A stretch of DNA of 64,000 nt from Sclerurus mexicanus (Eukaryota > Chordata > Aves > Passeriformes > Furnariidae), in NCBI GenBank assembly GCA_013396755.1, contig VWZF01005993.1:829437-893436 (forward strand), written 5' to 3'. The notes under the pieces are model-generated. The model searched no databases and had not been told where the DNA came from. It saw nothing but the letters and a program-made list of their open reading frames with translations. Within the stretch, counting starts at the first letter, position 1. Each line of letters opens with the position of its first letter. The position numbers and the translations under genes are program-made. Positions 48,642 to 59,842 of the stretch are shown piece after piece.

Positions 48642-49854
48642 GAGTAGCCTTGAAGTCCTTAGCACTAATGAGAGATGGTCATTACTGAACAAAGCTGTTG
48701 GGGTTTCATTTGTGCCTTTGGTTTAAAACTGAGGATTAATTTAAGTGTAGCTCCAAAAAATGCGGAAAGCTTTGTGGTTGGAAGTGTGGATCAGTAGGAA
48801 AATGGAAAGTACTTGTTCAGGAACCAAAGCTCTTGACTCTGACAGACCCTTGTCTTTTTGTTCCAATGACCCTCTCTGTGCCTAAATACTGGTGTTTCTT
48901 CCAAGTGCTCCTCCTGACTTGACCTCTCTGCCTGCATTGATGGAATGCTGTCCAGGTCCTTCTCATCTCCTGCTAGTTTGAAGCCTCTCATTGCTGACCT
49001 CTTTGGCATAGATTTTATACCTTTCCTTTCTCTGCTCTGTGTGCACAGTTGTTCAAGATGCAAATTAGACATAATCTCTCTGGCTGTGCCATCCCTGGTG
49101 TCGCTGCATTTGACTGTAAAGAGGAAGAGGACTACCTTCAGAATTAGTGAGTGTGAGTAGGGGACAAAAGGTTTGTCCTAGAAAAGTCTGTGTCTTTGCT
49201 GAGTGGGGAGATCTCAGCCAAACTTCTTATTTATTAATTTTTCGGTTCCCTGGCCTGCTTTGGCTGCAGGTGTTCTGATATCAAAAAGGCTGGTTACTCT
49301 ACTGGTGGCAGTACTGTTTGCTTTATCTTTAACCTGACAAGCCATTTGTGCTCCAGGGCATGTGTAAGAAGAATTAAATGCAAACAGTCAGAGTCCTCTG
49401 CAGGTTAGAGACAAGCAAGATAGTGCAAAGGGATTAAGGATTAAAGGAGAACAGCCATAAGCGGGATGGAAGGTTCATTTATGCACTTGGCTCCAACTAG
49501 ATAAATATTTATGAGCAAAGGGAATGGATCGTTGTAAGAATTTCTGGGATTTGTATAAGCAGGGCAAATATAAAATTCTTGAAGATTTTGGCACTATTGA
49601 CATTCAGAGATTATTTTTTTGTAGCAGTTTGAAGGAGTTAGGAGTGCAGATCCCATTAAAGCCCTCATTAGCTATATATTTATGGACATTCCAATTCTTT
49701 TCCAAAGTTTGAAAAGATTGTATTTCTTGAGCTGTACTTTATCTGCTTTTGATATTCTTTTTCCTTGCTTCTCTTCAGAGTAAGTTTTCTATTCATGGAT
49801 TTTCCCTATGCTGTATAGATAATATGCTACTCTCACCACACAGTATATTTTCAA
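48642..49854. other. Non-coding stretch, nothing distinctive
   Basis: AT-rich unique sequence. No gene or repeat is recognised. Confidence 0.55.
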
Positions 49855-49897
49855 TTTATTGTGTGGATTTCAGTTTATTGTGGGTCTACACAATAAA
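49855..49897. repeat. Three copies of TTTATTGTG, two direct and one inverted
   Basis: Copies lie at 49855-49863 and 49874-49882 (direct). The reverse complement acacaataaa at 49888-49897 pairs perfectly over 10 bp with 49855-49864. The core (ACAAT on the minus strand) resembles SOX half-sites, so this could be a small homotypic cluster. It could also be a chance AT-rich local duplication. Confidence 0.75.
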
Positions 49898-52402
49898 GTA
49901 ATACGAGGTGAGAGGACTCTGACCTAGGCGGTTTTTTTCTTGTTTTGAAATGAATGATATAAAGGCATCGAGAGAAGTGGGAAATCTGTTGGCTATGGAG
50001 GTGAAAGGAAGATTCTTTGAAAATGAAAGGATGACCATTTTAGTCCGAATTCCAGCAAATTTTCAGGGAGACAGTTGCGGGGAAATAAGGCACACGGATT
50101 GTTTAGCTGAAAACGTTGGCAAGCATCAAGAAAGCTCATTTATGTAATTTTTGAGGTAAATCGTCTTATGAATATATTCAGAACCTCATTTTACAGAGAT
50201 GAGTCAAATCATCATTGCAGAAGGGTTTAAACAAAAACTTTGCATGGGGCAGACATGCAGTTGTGGTACTTGCAGAGTTATTAGTGGAGCTGAAAGAAAA
50301 ACGAGGAGCTTTGGCTGGTCTGTATGCAGACTCACTTCAAGAAGCCCTCCTGGTTGTTCCTGCCAGGCAGGATAAGGGGCCTGTCAGTTCTAGTGGCACA
50401 AAACCCACTGAAAAATGACACAACCGAATTTGCCAGGTGCTTTTCTTGGTGTGCTGACAGTACCGGTGGAGAAAACGTAAGGAGCAGAAATCCTGGGTGA
50501 GCACGCAAGCTCCTTGCAGAGCGGTGTGGGACTGACAGGAGGGAGCTGTGAGCCCCTCTGGGGCTGCATGTCATGGGAAGCTGCGGGCTCGCTGCCCTGC
50601 TCCAGGCTATTCCTGCCAAGTACACAGTAAAGCAACGCCCTGCTTCGGGGTGTGCTCAGTGGTGGGGATAAGGTGCTATTCAGGCTCTCACTGCTGTGTA
50701 ATAGCAGTGTTACCCATGAAACTGCCGTTTTATATTGATTTCCTACACCTCTGCGTGAATTTATCATTAACAGCTTTATCACGCTGTTCTTGTGAGAAAT
50801 TCCAGATCGTTGCCCATGGGAAGTTTATCTATACAGTGCTTTGGGAAATGAGAAGAGGAATCTAAAGGGGGATTAATTTCTCTAGATGTGGGTGAATTAG
50901 AGACACCTGTTCTGCAGCTAATCTGAGATTTTCTTTCTGCTTAAATTTAATTCTCTGCCTTTCATTTTCATCCATAGTACAGAATCTCAGCCCTGACAAG
51001 GATCAGTCAGTCATAACCTTACCATTTTGTAAGGCATTTTGAAGTTGCTTTTGTTTTCATTGGTGTCATTGATTCATTAACATTACCTCGATACTGTAAT
51101 ACCTCACACTTCACAGGCAACAACATTTCTGCAGCTGAAATCTATATCAAGTGGGTTTTTGTGTTGTGGTGTAAACCTACTGAAGAATTGGGTTGTTAAC
51201 TGTACGTATCCAGGGACCCAGTGTGGGTCATCAGTCATCACAAGGAAGGACAAACCCCATTAAGACCAAGGATGTGCCTCTCTCCCGAGTCATCCCTGAC
51301 TTTGTGTGCAGATGAGACTTTACAGTGGATCAGAAATCCTTTTAAAAATGTCACACTAGTGTGGAAAATAGGCATCTTTCTCCACAGTACGCAGAGGCAG
51401 CAAAAATACATTTCACTTTTTTGCTTGCACTGGCTTTTTGGCAGCATTACAAGTGTGTGGTTCCCAGATCTTAGGTTTGGAGTGGCTCAAGATCAGAGTT
51501 ATTTGAGAGGTTAAGCTACGTGTGATTTTATGCCATCAGGAGCACTTTTTGAAGAATAAAATTAGCTTTGATTGAGAACTAGCAGCAGTGTAAGAGACAA
51601 ATGGTAGAATTCTGATTGACTTCTGTGCTGTGTAAGTGTGGTGGTGCTGCTGCGAGGAGAGCAGGGGTAAGCACTGCTGTCACAAGGATGAATTCTGAGT
51701 TTTAGACCCAGAGGATTCAGCTATGTGTGTTTAGATATTGTGCTGTTTCTTCAGAGCATTCCTCACATCTCTTTTCTCATGTTTGCATGTCTGTCAGGGA
51801 CTTATCTCTAACATGACTTGTAGAAACGTGATGTTGACTGTGGTTGTGGCTTTTCTAAGAGACTGTAGAGCAGCCAAAAGAGTTTGCAATTAGGGTATTT
51901 TGATACAGAGAAATGCACCTTACGCACAGATTTGTTGGAGTGGGAGGTGTAGTTGGTGGCAAGTGGAGGTACTGGCTGGTTTCCTGATACATGGTTTTGT
52001 GGAAATGTAGAAGGAGGAGTGCATTTCATCACTGGACCTCACCATCTAGCCTGGATGACATGCTCCAGTTTTCTAGGATTTAGAAGAACCTGTGTAGCAA
52101 CCCTATAAAATAATTTTAAGTATGACAGATCAGTAAGAATACTCTCAAAACACCTTGTTTCCTCCCAGTGGGGCTGCAGAGTGTGGTTGTCCTATGCCCT
52201 GCTGTGGGTGGGTGAGGCTGGGAGCCTCTCAGTGGAGCTGGCTGAGCTCTCTCTGGGCCACTTGTGCCATGCACGGCCATGGGGCATGTCTTGCACAGCC
52301 TTGTCGCTCCACTGTCACCCTCATTTGGAGAGCCTTGTTCTCATTGCACTTAAATCTCCTTCCATTACAGATAATCTAATTCTGTCACGTTGGGATTAGG
52401 GG
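49898..52402. other. Non-coding stretch, nothing distinctive
   Basis: Overlapping frames at 50332-50865 in a GC-richer patch have no recognisable domain. Positions 50890-51180 are AT-rich and repeat-free. No exon is recognised. Confidence 0.5.
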
Positions 52403-52419
52403 ACCCCCCTGAGGGGGGT
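52403..52419. repeat. GC hairpin: C6/G6 arms, 3-base loop
   Basis: Acccccc (52403-52409) pairs with ggggggt (52413-52419) around tga. The flanking g and t could extend it by a wobble pair in RNA. There is no T-run after it, so it does not look like a polymerase III or bacterial-type terminator. Confidence 0.85.
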
Positions 52420-52899
52420 TAAGAGGACCAGCTGCTCTGTGCTTCAAAGGCACAACCCTGGTTTCTGTAATCTGGAGAAGGCCACCCTACGTATCCCTGA
52501 GGAGTTTCTTGTAGGAGTAGCTTTCCCTTCCTCTGCTGGGTGTGCTGCCAGTGCTCCTCCCACGCCTACGAATGTGGCAGGTTTGTGACACCCCCAGATG
52601 TGCAGCTCTGCTCTTTAGGGGGACAGTGGCAGTGTAGGCAGATGGATGTGGACCTTTGGACACTTAAAATAAGCTTTAAGTTACCTGTGAGGGATTTGTT
52701 AGCTCTCTTTTTCTCTGAGATCTGCTGCAGTCAGCTGTGAAAGTCACAGATACTTGGTTCAATGTATTTTGAAGTTGAGGGGCTTTGTCCCAGCTTTATT
52801 ATTTGTTAATGCTGATACTGAACAGAAGCAGCAGGGAAGCCTGATTCCAAACTAACTGGAAGGTTTCAAAATCAGGCAGGCAGAAAAAAGGTAGCTTCC
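52420..52899. other. Non-coding stretch, nothing distinctive
   Basis: Unique sequence leading into the old CR1 copy. The exact 5' boundary of that copy is unclear and may lie in here. Confidence 0.5.
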
Positions 52900-53815
52900 A
52901 GAGGTATGTTTGTACTAGGTCCTTAGCATAGCACTGTTTAACTTCTAATCAGTGACCTGGAGAAGAAAAAATAAAACCATTACTCATAAAACCCTCAGAT
53001 AACACGGAGATTAGGTGGGGTGCAAGATAAGGTAGGACCTGAGTGACTGGGATTACTCTGTGAACAGTGTGTTCTGATGCAATAAAATACCATACTTTGG
53101 AGACAAAATGAGGGCCCTTCTGGTATAATGAGGAGATGGAGGAGAGATAGCTGTCTCCTGGGAAATGGCTATGCTGAAAAAGGCTTGGGTGTCAAGGCAG
53201 ATAACCATCTGAACTGGAGATTTCACAGCCTAGCTGTTCCCAAGTCTGAAATCCTTGAATGTGTAGACAGGGAAGTACTGAGCTGAGTAGGTCTAAGGTG
53301 GTTATAGCCTTCTCTTTGGCACTGGCACAAGTGTGACCTGAGTTCTCCATCCCATCCTGGTGCTTGCAGTTCAAGAACATCGGTTAAAAATTGCAGGGAC
53401 TTGAAGAAAAGTGTCGTGAGAACTGTTAAAGAATCAGAAAATCTGTCTGGCAGGGAAGGGCTCCAGGAGCTCTGTCTGCTCTATTGTAGGAGGGCAAGGG
53501 GTGACATGACTACAATTTATAACAGCCTGTGCAGGGAAGAGAAATTTGATAATAGAGAGCTCTTCTGTCTGGCAGTCAAAACCGTGAGGAGATCCAGTGG
53601 CTGGAAGGCTCTAACACTGATACTTTTAGACTAGAGATAAGCTGCAAAATTTTACTGGGGTGAATAATTAATGACTGTAGCAGTTTACCAAGGGTTGTGA
53701 TGACTCCATCTCTGGACATCTTCGAGCTGAATCTTTCTAAACAAGAGGCTGTGTTTCAGTCTGGGATTAATTCAGACAAATCTGGTGGCCTGTGTTGTGG
53801 CAGTGTACCTGAAAT
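52900..53815 (+). mobile_element. Ancient CR1-family LINE copy, sense, RT end plus 3' tail
   Basis: At 52933-52972 the sequence preserves the wording of the reverse-transcriptase C-terminal motif (L-F-N followed by I-S-D-L-E-K). The two halves are in different frames because of a one-base loss, and a stop is met, so the copy is dead. From about 53395 it follows the tail of old amniote CR1 elements in order. There is an ag-rich 'aagaatcagaaaatctg', then aagggctccaggagctctg, ggtgacatgactacaattta, agagctcttctgtctggcag, gatccagtggctggaaggct, and agtttaccaagggttgtg at about 53681-53698, then tctccatctctggacatct-like text, ending near 53815 with a cctgtgttgtggcag block. Its divergence and 3'-tail type point to an old subfamily shared with turtles and crocodilians. 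It is distinct from the younger CR1 at 8045-8230. Boundaries are approximate. Confidence 0.78.
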
Positions 53816-54555
53816 GAGGAGTTTTGAGGCAGTAGATTTTTCTGTTAAAACAGTCTGGTAATTAATTCTGTTCTTATTTATACCCAGACAGACAGTGGTG
53901 CTGCCCAGGCACGTGAGTTTTAAGAGTTCTCTGTGCCCTTGCCGTTTTTCTATGTTTTTTTTCAAAGATCTTGAATGGTTCCAGCTTGCAGGTGCTGCCA
54001 CAGCTCTAGCTAGGAAGAGTGCATTTTTGAGGTTAGTTGTACACCAAAGGGAAGTGGATTTCTTTCCCCGTCATGCTGCTACTGCTCAAGATTCAAAACC
54101 ATGGGGGAAGCAGTGTTTGCTGTTTTTTCCCAGGATATTGCAGCGATACTTTGTAAGCTGATGGCTGTTCAGTAGGACCTTCCGAAATGGGAGAGATGGG
54201 AACACCCGGCACCTTTGATGCATCGGTCCCTTTTGTTTGCGGTGAGGAGGGTTTGCATCGAACTACACTGATGTTTGTGCTGAACAGTTTGCTGAGCCTT
54301 TGCTTTTTACCTAGCTGTGGAGGATCTTGCCTGCCTCCCTCCCCGTCCAGCATTTTTGGGGAACATACAAGCAGCTGACACTGATGATGTCGAGAAGACA
54401 TGGTAATATAGGTGTGTTAAAATTGCTGGGGCTTTAAGCACTCTAATCTCTTATTTATTAGGTCTGTGCTTGTTTTGCTTATATGTCACCAAGTGGGTCA
54501 TGACTCAAATTTAGCCAGCACTGTTATTAATGCTGGAGCAAGTCTTCAGCAGGCT
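53816..54555. other. Non-coding stretch, nothing distinctive
   Basis: No gene is recognised. Chance-length frames are present on both strands (up to 102 codons at 54093-54401 minus). Confidence 0.5.
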
Positions 54556-54603
54556 ATTTTTAGCAATCGGGGCTGTTGTTGAGAGCTCGCGATTGCTAAA
54601 AAT
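54556..54603. promoter_or_regulatory. Inverted repeat of MEF2-type motifs
   Basis: The arms atttttagcaatcg (54556-54569) and cgattgctaaaaat (54590-54603) are perfect 14-bp reverse complements around a 20-base spacer. With the preceding ct, the left arm forms CTATTTTTAG (54554-54563), an exact MEF2 consensus (YTA followed by four A/T and TAR). The right arm carries CTAAAAAT, one base from the consensus. The gcaatcg segment of the arms is repeated too, so symmetry extends well beyond the MEF2 core. An RNA hairpin with a 14-bp stem is also possible but short for a microRNA precursor. Confidence 0.85.
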
Positions 54604-54860
54604 GCCTTGGAATGATTTCACAAGCGATACTGTCTGTGGTGGAATTTGCGCACCAGCTGTCTGTCTTCAGGCCAGTTGATTGTGTTGACACGTATTCCCT
54701 GTGATTTGTCATCTCTGACTCCCGCTCTGCGATGGCTGTGACAGGCGTGTTATCAGTGTCTGATGGGAGAGAGTGAGGGAGGGGGTAAGTGACAGCGGCA
54801 GCCTCCTTACTGACAGCTTGGGAAGCGCGGAGATCGCGGGCGGGACTTTGGCCTTGGCTG
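54570..54860. promoter_or_regulatory. Locally CpG-enriched segment
   Basis: About 15 CpGs fall in roughly 290 bp, with the densest run near 54825-54845 (gaagcgcggagatcgcgggc). That is more than the surroundings but below island density. It directly adjoins the MEF2 inverted repeat, so the two may form one regulatory element. A 126-codon minus-strand frame (54596-54976) spans it without recognisable content. Confidence 0.35.
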
Positions 54861-55055
54861 GTATTTGGGTTTTCGTTTACCACCCCTTCTCCTGAAGCCC
54901 ACCTCGTCCCTGCCATCTTCCCTGGGGATTGTCTGGGCCACAACTGGGGCCTTTCCCTGCATCTCCTCGGCAGCATTTGAAACGCCTTCCTGACTTCAGG
55001 GGCTTCCTCCAGGCGGAACAGTTGCTGAGCTTTATTTGGTGGCTGGTGGTGGCTC

Positions 55056-55079
55056 TCTATCCTAAGGCAGTAGGATAGA
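55056..55079. repeat. Perfect hairpin, 9-bp arms, 6-base loop
   Basis: The arms tctatccta (55056-55064) and taggataga (55071-55079) pair perfectly around aggcag. It has no recognised function. Confidence 0.85.
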
Positions 55080-58000
55080 TAAAATGTAAGCCAAATTTTC
55101 AGAGAGGGAATGCCCCAGGGAACAAGGCTTGAAGATGGGATCTCTGCAAACTCTCATTCTGGGCTCGATTGTCTACTAGCTGCATGTTGTAGTCTGACTG
55201 TGTATGATTCAGTTTTCCCATCAGAAACTGCAGGACAAGGGAAAGATATGAGATTAATACATGACGTGATTAAATTATTGAAATTGGTTATCTACTGTAT
55301 ATCCTGGGTTGTTTGTAACCCCACCCCTCCAAAAAACAAACAAACAAGAAGACTTGTGAATACGGGTAAGTGCCCTCACTCCCATAAACACAATACCTAA
55401 AGATGTGAAACTATACCTGTGACTGTTTTCTTAATCGAATTACTAGTTCAGTTAGTGAAATAAAATCATGTTATCTGGGGATTTCAATGTTTTGTAAGTC
55501 CTGGAAATACAGAATTTTTGACATCCCTTTGTTTTGTGACTGAGAGGTGAATCAAAGCTACTGTGACTAAATGACTATTAATTCATTTCAGGATTTTTGT
55601 TGTTATTTTATGACAAATTTGTTGATGAATGCAAACAGTACAAAAGATTTAATTCAGTCCTTCAAAACAACTATTTGCTCTTGTCTCCTCAACTATAATC
55701 TGAAATATCCCACTAATTTTTTAACGTTATGCAGATGCGATTTCAAGTAAGTGCAAAACTACACAAAGACGGCAAACAGGCAGCCAGAGATGCTTTATAA
55801 TGCTGTGGGCTTTTTGCCTCCGGAGACCTTGATGCAAATTTTGGCCCAAGCCTGAAGAGGAAATGAGTTTGGGTTTAGACTAAATCGTAGTGGATTTTTG
55901 TCCACGTTACAATGATGTGTGGCTCATCTGGCACTCAGAAACCTTCCTTCAGTAAAGGCTGAATTAGAGATTGTGCTTTAATAAGGCTTAATGGGGAAAT
56001 GTGTCTGGATGAAGGTTGCAACAATTTTGTGTCACTTGTTTTTATAAACACTACGTTTGGCAGAAATTACAAAGGAAAAAAGGGGGAGAGGACACAAGCT
56101 GTTAGTGGTGGTATATTTATAACTTTCTGTAGAAGAAATCAGTCTCTCATCATGAGCCTGTAGTGGTGTTTGTGCCATCTTGTTTGTTATATATAGCATT
56201 GTATTTCTGTTCTTCAGCTCCCGCCTTTTGCCACGTGAGAGAGACTCTGTTCTAGCACAAAGGCATCTTTCTCTTTCCACATCAATCTGAGCCAGACACT
56301 GAATTGTTTGTCCTGAAGGTGAAGGGACTGCACCAGCAGCAATAACTAATGCTTGAAATTCCCGTGCATGGCTCCTAAATAATTCAGCTGGCAGGTACCT
56401 TGTGCTCTGCTCACTCTTTAAATGGGTGGGTTATCTGAGAGCCTGCCTGGGGCTCCTCGGTTCTAAATTCTTGCAAGTGATTTCACAGGAAGGTATTTGT
56501 ATTGTGCCTAAAATAATTCACGCCAGAAAGAGCTTTTGGGACAATCAGTGTTTGCGACCTTAAGCTGTGGGGGTGCTGCGGCTTCCCCTCACTGCAGAGG
56601 TGATGTGAGGGGTGCTCAGCCCCCATCCCTGCACAGGGGCCTCTGGGCACTGCCCAGGGTCTGTGTTCCTGGCTGCCCCAGCAGCTGGATTTCTGTGTGG
56701 GCAAACTTGCTGGAGAGCCCAAATCTGTTTTCCTTGGTGTGCATGAAGACTGGGGGATGGAGGGGACATGTACATCAAACTCCTGTGCTACCTTCAAAAG
56801 AATGACATTCTTAGCCCACCTGCATGAAAAATGAACTTTATTTCCTTTACTATTCCCTTCCTAATATCTGTATTTTCTTCTCTGTGCTTCCCTTCCAGTG
56901 ACTTACCTATTTTTACCTTGGCTGAAGGCTGAGATTAACTCTGTGTGTGACTGTACAGGCAGCCTAAATTATACACTTGAATATTATGGAAAGGTCTCAG
57001 ATGAAACATTCTAGGGATCAAGCAGCAAGGGAAGGGAAGGTGTGTTGCTCTGACTAACTGAGCAACTTGTTAAAAACTCTGTGATACAACTACCCCTGCT
57101 GCAGGGAGGTGAGCACAGAGCTATTTTCGTGATTCCTCAACTCCTTGGCATTTGGTAGATTAACCTTGTAGTACAAATTCAGACACTTGATGCTGTGCAA
57201 TGAAGAAGAAAAGCAGATTTTGAAGGTTGCTTGTTGGTGACTTCAAGGTGCTGTTTTACAACTGATTAACTTGTGCTCTGCACTGCGATCAGAGTGATCT
57301 AGGACTGATCAAATGTTCAGTCATGTTTAATTTGTAACCTGTTAATATCACTAATTGATGACCCATCACTTGTGCCTGCTGCCTTTAGTCCTTGCAAGTC
57401 TTCGTGGCCCAAAGGTTCACTTCAGATGTGTGTTGGTGATCTTTAGGAATGGGCCTGCCTGGGTTTTGTCCTGTAGTTATTGGACAGAACAAATTTGAGT
57501 CCTGTGTTTCTTGAGCTTGGATACATACTGGTTCATTTATTTACCACATCATTTATTCTCTGTGGGTTTATCTACTGGGGTGGTGTCTGTGATCAAAAAA
57601 AGGAAAGCATGGGAGTTTATCTCAACTCATTAATGTAAAGGCAACTGCATCTGATGCTTCTAAACCAGTGTTTGCTGTTTAGTTATTGCTATGAACCTCT
57701 GAGTTTGTGCTAATATATTAGTTAATCCTTTTAATCTGCTATGAAGAGATTCAGACACGGAGTTCTGTTTATTGTTCTTTTATCCCCCGTCAAAATTAAT
57801 GTTTTTCCATTCACTGAAATCATAAGTCACCATAGCATATTCAGAACATCAGGAATTTTTGGTTCCTTTTTACAGATGGAACTTGTAAAAAGTTGCAGGG
57901 ATAGGAGTTTCTTATTCAGATTTCTAGCCACTTAATGCAACCTCTGACTGATAAGAGTGACTGGAAATAAAGTACATACATTTTACTGCAGTGTCCTTAA

Positions 58001-59194
58001 ATATCCTTAACACTTGACTAAAGGCCTGAGCGTTTATTTAAAGAATATGAGAGCATTTGGATTTGGTGACCTTTATTCAGTCAGATTCTAGTGGAACTTC
58101 ATCATCACTTCTGAATGAGATGATTTGACCTTTTTCAAGAATTTAAAACCTCTGGACCCAAAAGAAGAATAAAAAAAAAATCTACTTCTTTCAAGAGTAA
58201 TTATAAGTATATAGATAGATCTAGCAGTGCCATTTCTTTTTTAATTGGAGTAATGTGCCCTACACAAATATGTGCAGAATTTGAGCACGATTCAAGGAGG
58301 CTCAAGGGAAAGAAAGTTCCTGGAGTGGTTCTTGTTGAAAGTAGTTGCAGAAAATTCAGTTTTCACAGTATACCAGTTTTTGTCTTTCATTTTCTTCACA
58401 ATTAAAACACTTCCCTATGTAAGCCAGGTAGGGGGAACCAACATGCTTATTTACACAATAACTTGCATCAGAAGGACAGTGTGTGGCACATGCATGACTG
58501 TGCAGGATTAATCTTGGCGAGCAAAGATCTCTCTTCCCCCATGAAGAGATTACAGGGGTCTTAACACAGTGAAATGCTGTTTCCTCACTGTTTGCTGGGC
58601 CCAAACATGAGGTGAATCATCTACTTCTGCAAAAGTGTCCTTTTGGGGGAGAATGAAATCCACACTTCTGAGTGAGTAAATTCAGCTGGACTAGATTATT
58701 TCCTTTTCCTTTGCTGCACACCAGCACTTTGCTAAAGTCTATAGCCCATAATAAACCCTTAATTTTTTGTGTGGTTAGATTGAAGTCACAGTTCTCCTTT
58801 TCTATTTATTTATTTTTTTTTAGTTTCTTTCATCTCTGTAACCAACAAGCTACATTAATCCTTTCTGTATACACAGATGTATAATCTGTTGTTGAAAAGT
58901 ATTATCCTTTGCTCAGATGTCTAAAGCAGAGAGTTTGGGATTCTCTCTTTTTCTTCTGGTTGCTATAACTGTATTTTTTTCTTCATTGGGTGTAAAATAA
59001 ATCACTCTGTCACTGAAGTACTTGTACAGCCTGTTTGAAAACTCTGTAGCCCAACATAGTGGTTTTAACTTTCTAATGAAGACTTAGCCTTGTTTTAACA
59101 CATAAGAAGTAAAGGCAGAGAGACAAGGGATGCAGATTCATTGTCCCTACGGGATTGTGCTGCAGCAGCTGAAGGTGACTTAACTGTGATCAAT
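55080..59194. other. Long non-coding stretch, nothing distinctive
   Basis: There is a short (aaac)n run near 55331-55346, an A-run near 58171-58180 and T-rich (tatt)n sequence near 58801-58820. Positions 56530-56780 are GC-richer with overlapping open frames of up to 104 codons and no domain. Nothing else is recognised. Confidence 0.55.
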
Positions 59195-59842
59195 TTATAG
59201 TTTACAGGAATCCATCAGGTTATGAACTGCAGGGGCTGGGGGCTGGCTGAGCTCTCTGCTGTCAGCTGTGCTTGTGGAGTGGTAAATTCCAACAGAAGGG
59301 CAGGGAGGAGTCAGATGAGAGCTCTTGGAGGCACTGTAATTAAATGTAGGGAGGTCACAGAGCCCGAGCATTAAGAACACCCCTGTGCATCCCTCAGTGC
59401 CCAGGCTCACGTGGCGGAAGGGATCGCCCAGCTGGCTCAGCCTGGTGACCAGTGGCTTGCTGGGGCGGTAGCACCAGTTCAGGACACCTGTGTGCTGCGG
59501 TGCCGCAGAGGGGTCGGTTTGCTGTGTGAATTTTGCACCTTCTGTCTCACACGCTCTTGTGGTGGTGTCCTGTGGCTGTGGAGGGGATGCCCAGCTTGAA
59601 AGGAGGTCACTGCACTTCACAGTCCTGTGGTACCAGCTGGCATGAAACTGTCCTGCCCCAATTATCAAGCCCCAAACTGTACTTGTACTCCAGAAGCCTC
59701 GTGCCTGCCTTTGTACCAGGTGCAAGTTCTGCCTGGAGCCTTGGGAGGAGCCTTGGTAATGGTTTTCCTGCGATGGTCCTGAAATTTCAATCTCAATTAC
59801 TTTCAGCTGCACTTCCTTGAGAACTGTGCTTCCACAGTACAT
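59195..59842 (-). other. 215-codon minus-strand open frame, probably not a gene
   Basis: This is one of the three longest unique open frames. The conceptual product is rich in S, T, Q and P, with no signal peptide, transmembrane helix or domain I recognise. Neither the start context nor the flanking sequence suggests a promoter or poly(A) site. Local GC is above background, which favours chance openness. It could alternatively be part of a lineage-specific transcript or an unrecognised old repeat. Confidence 0.15.
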
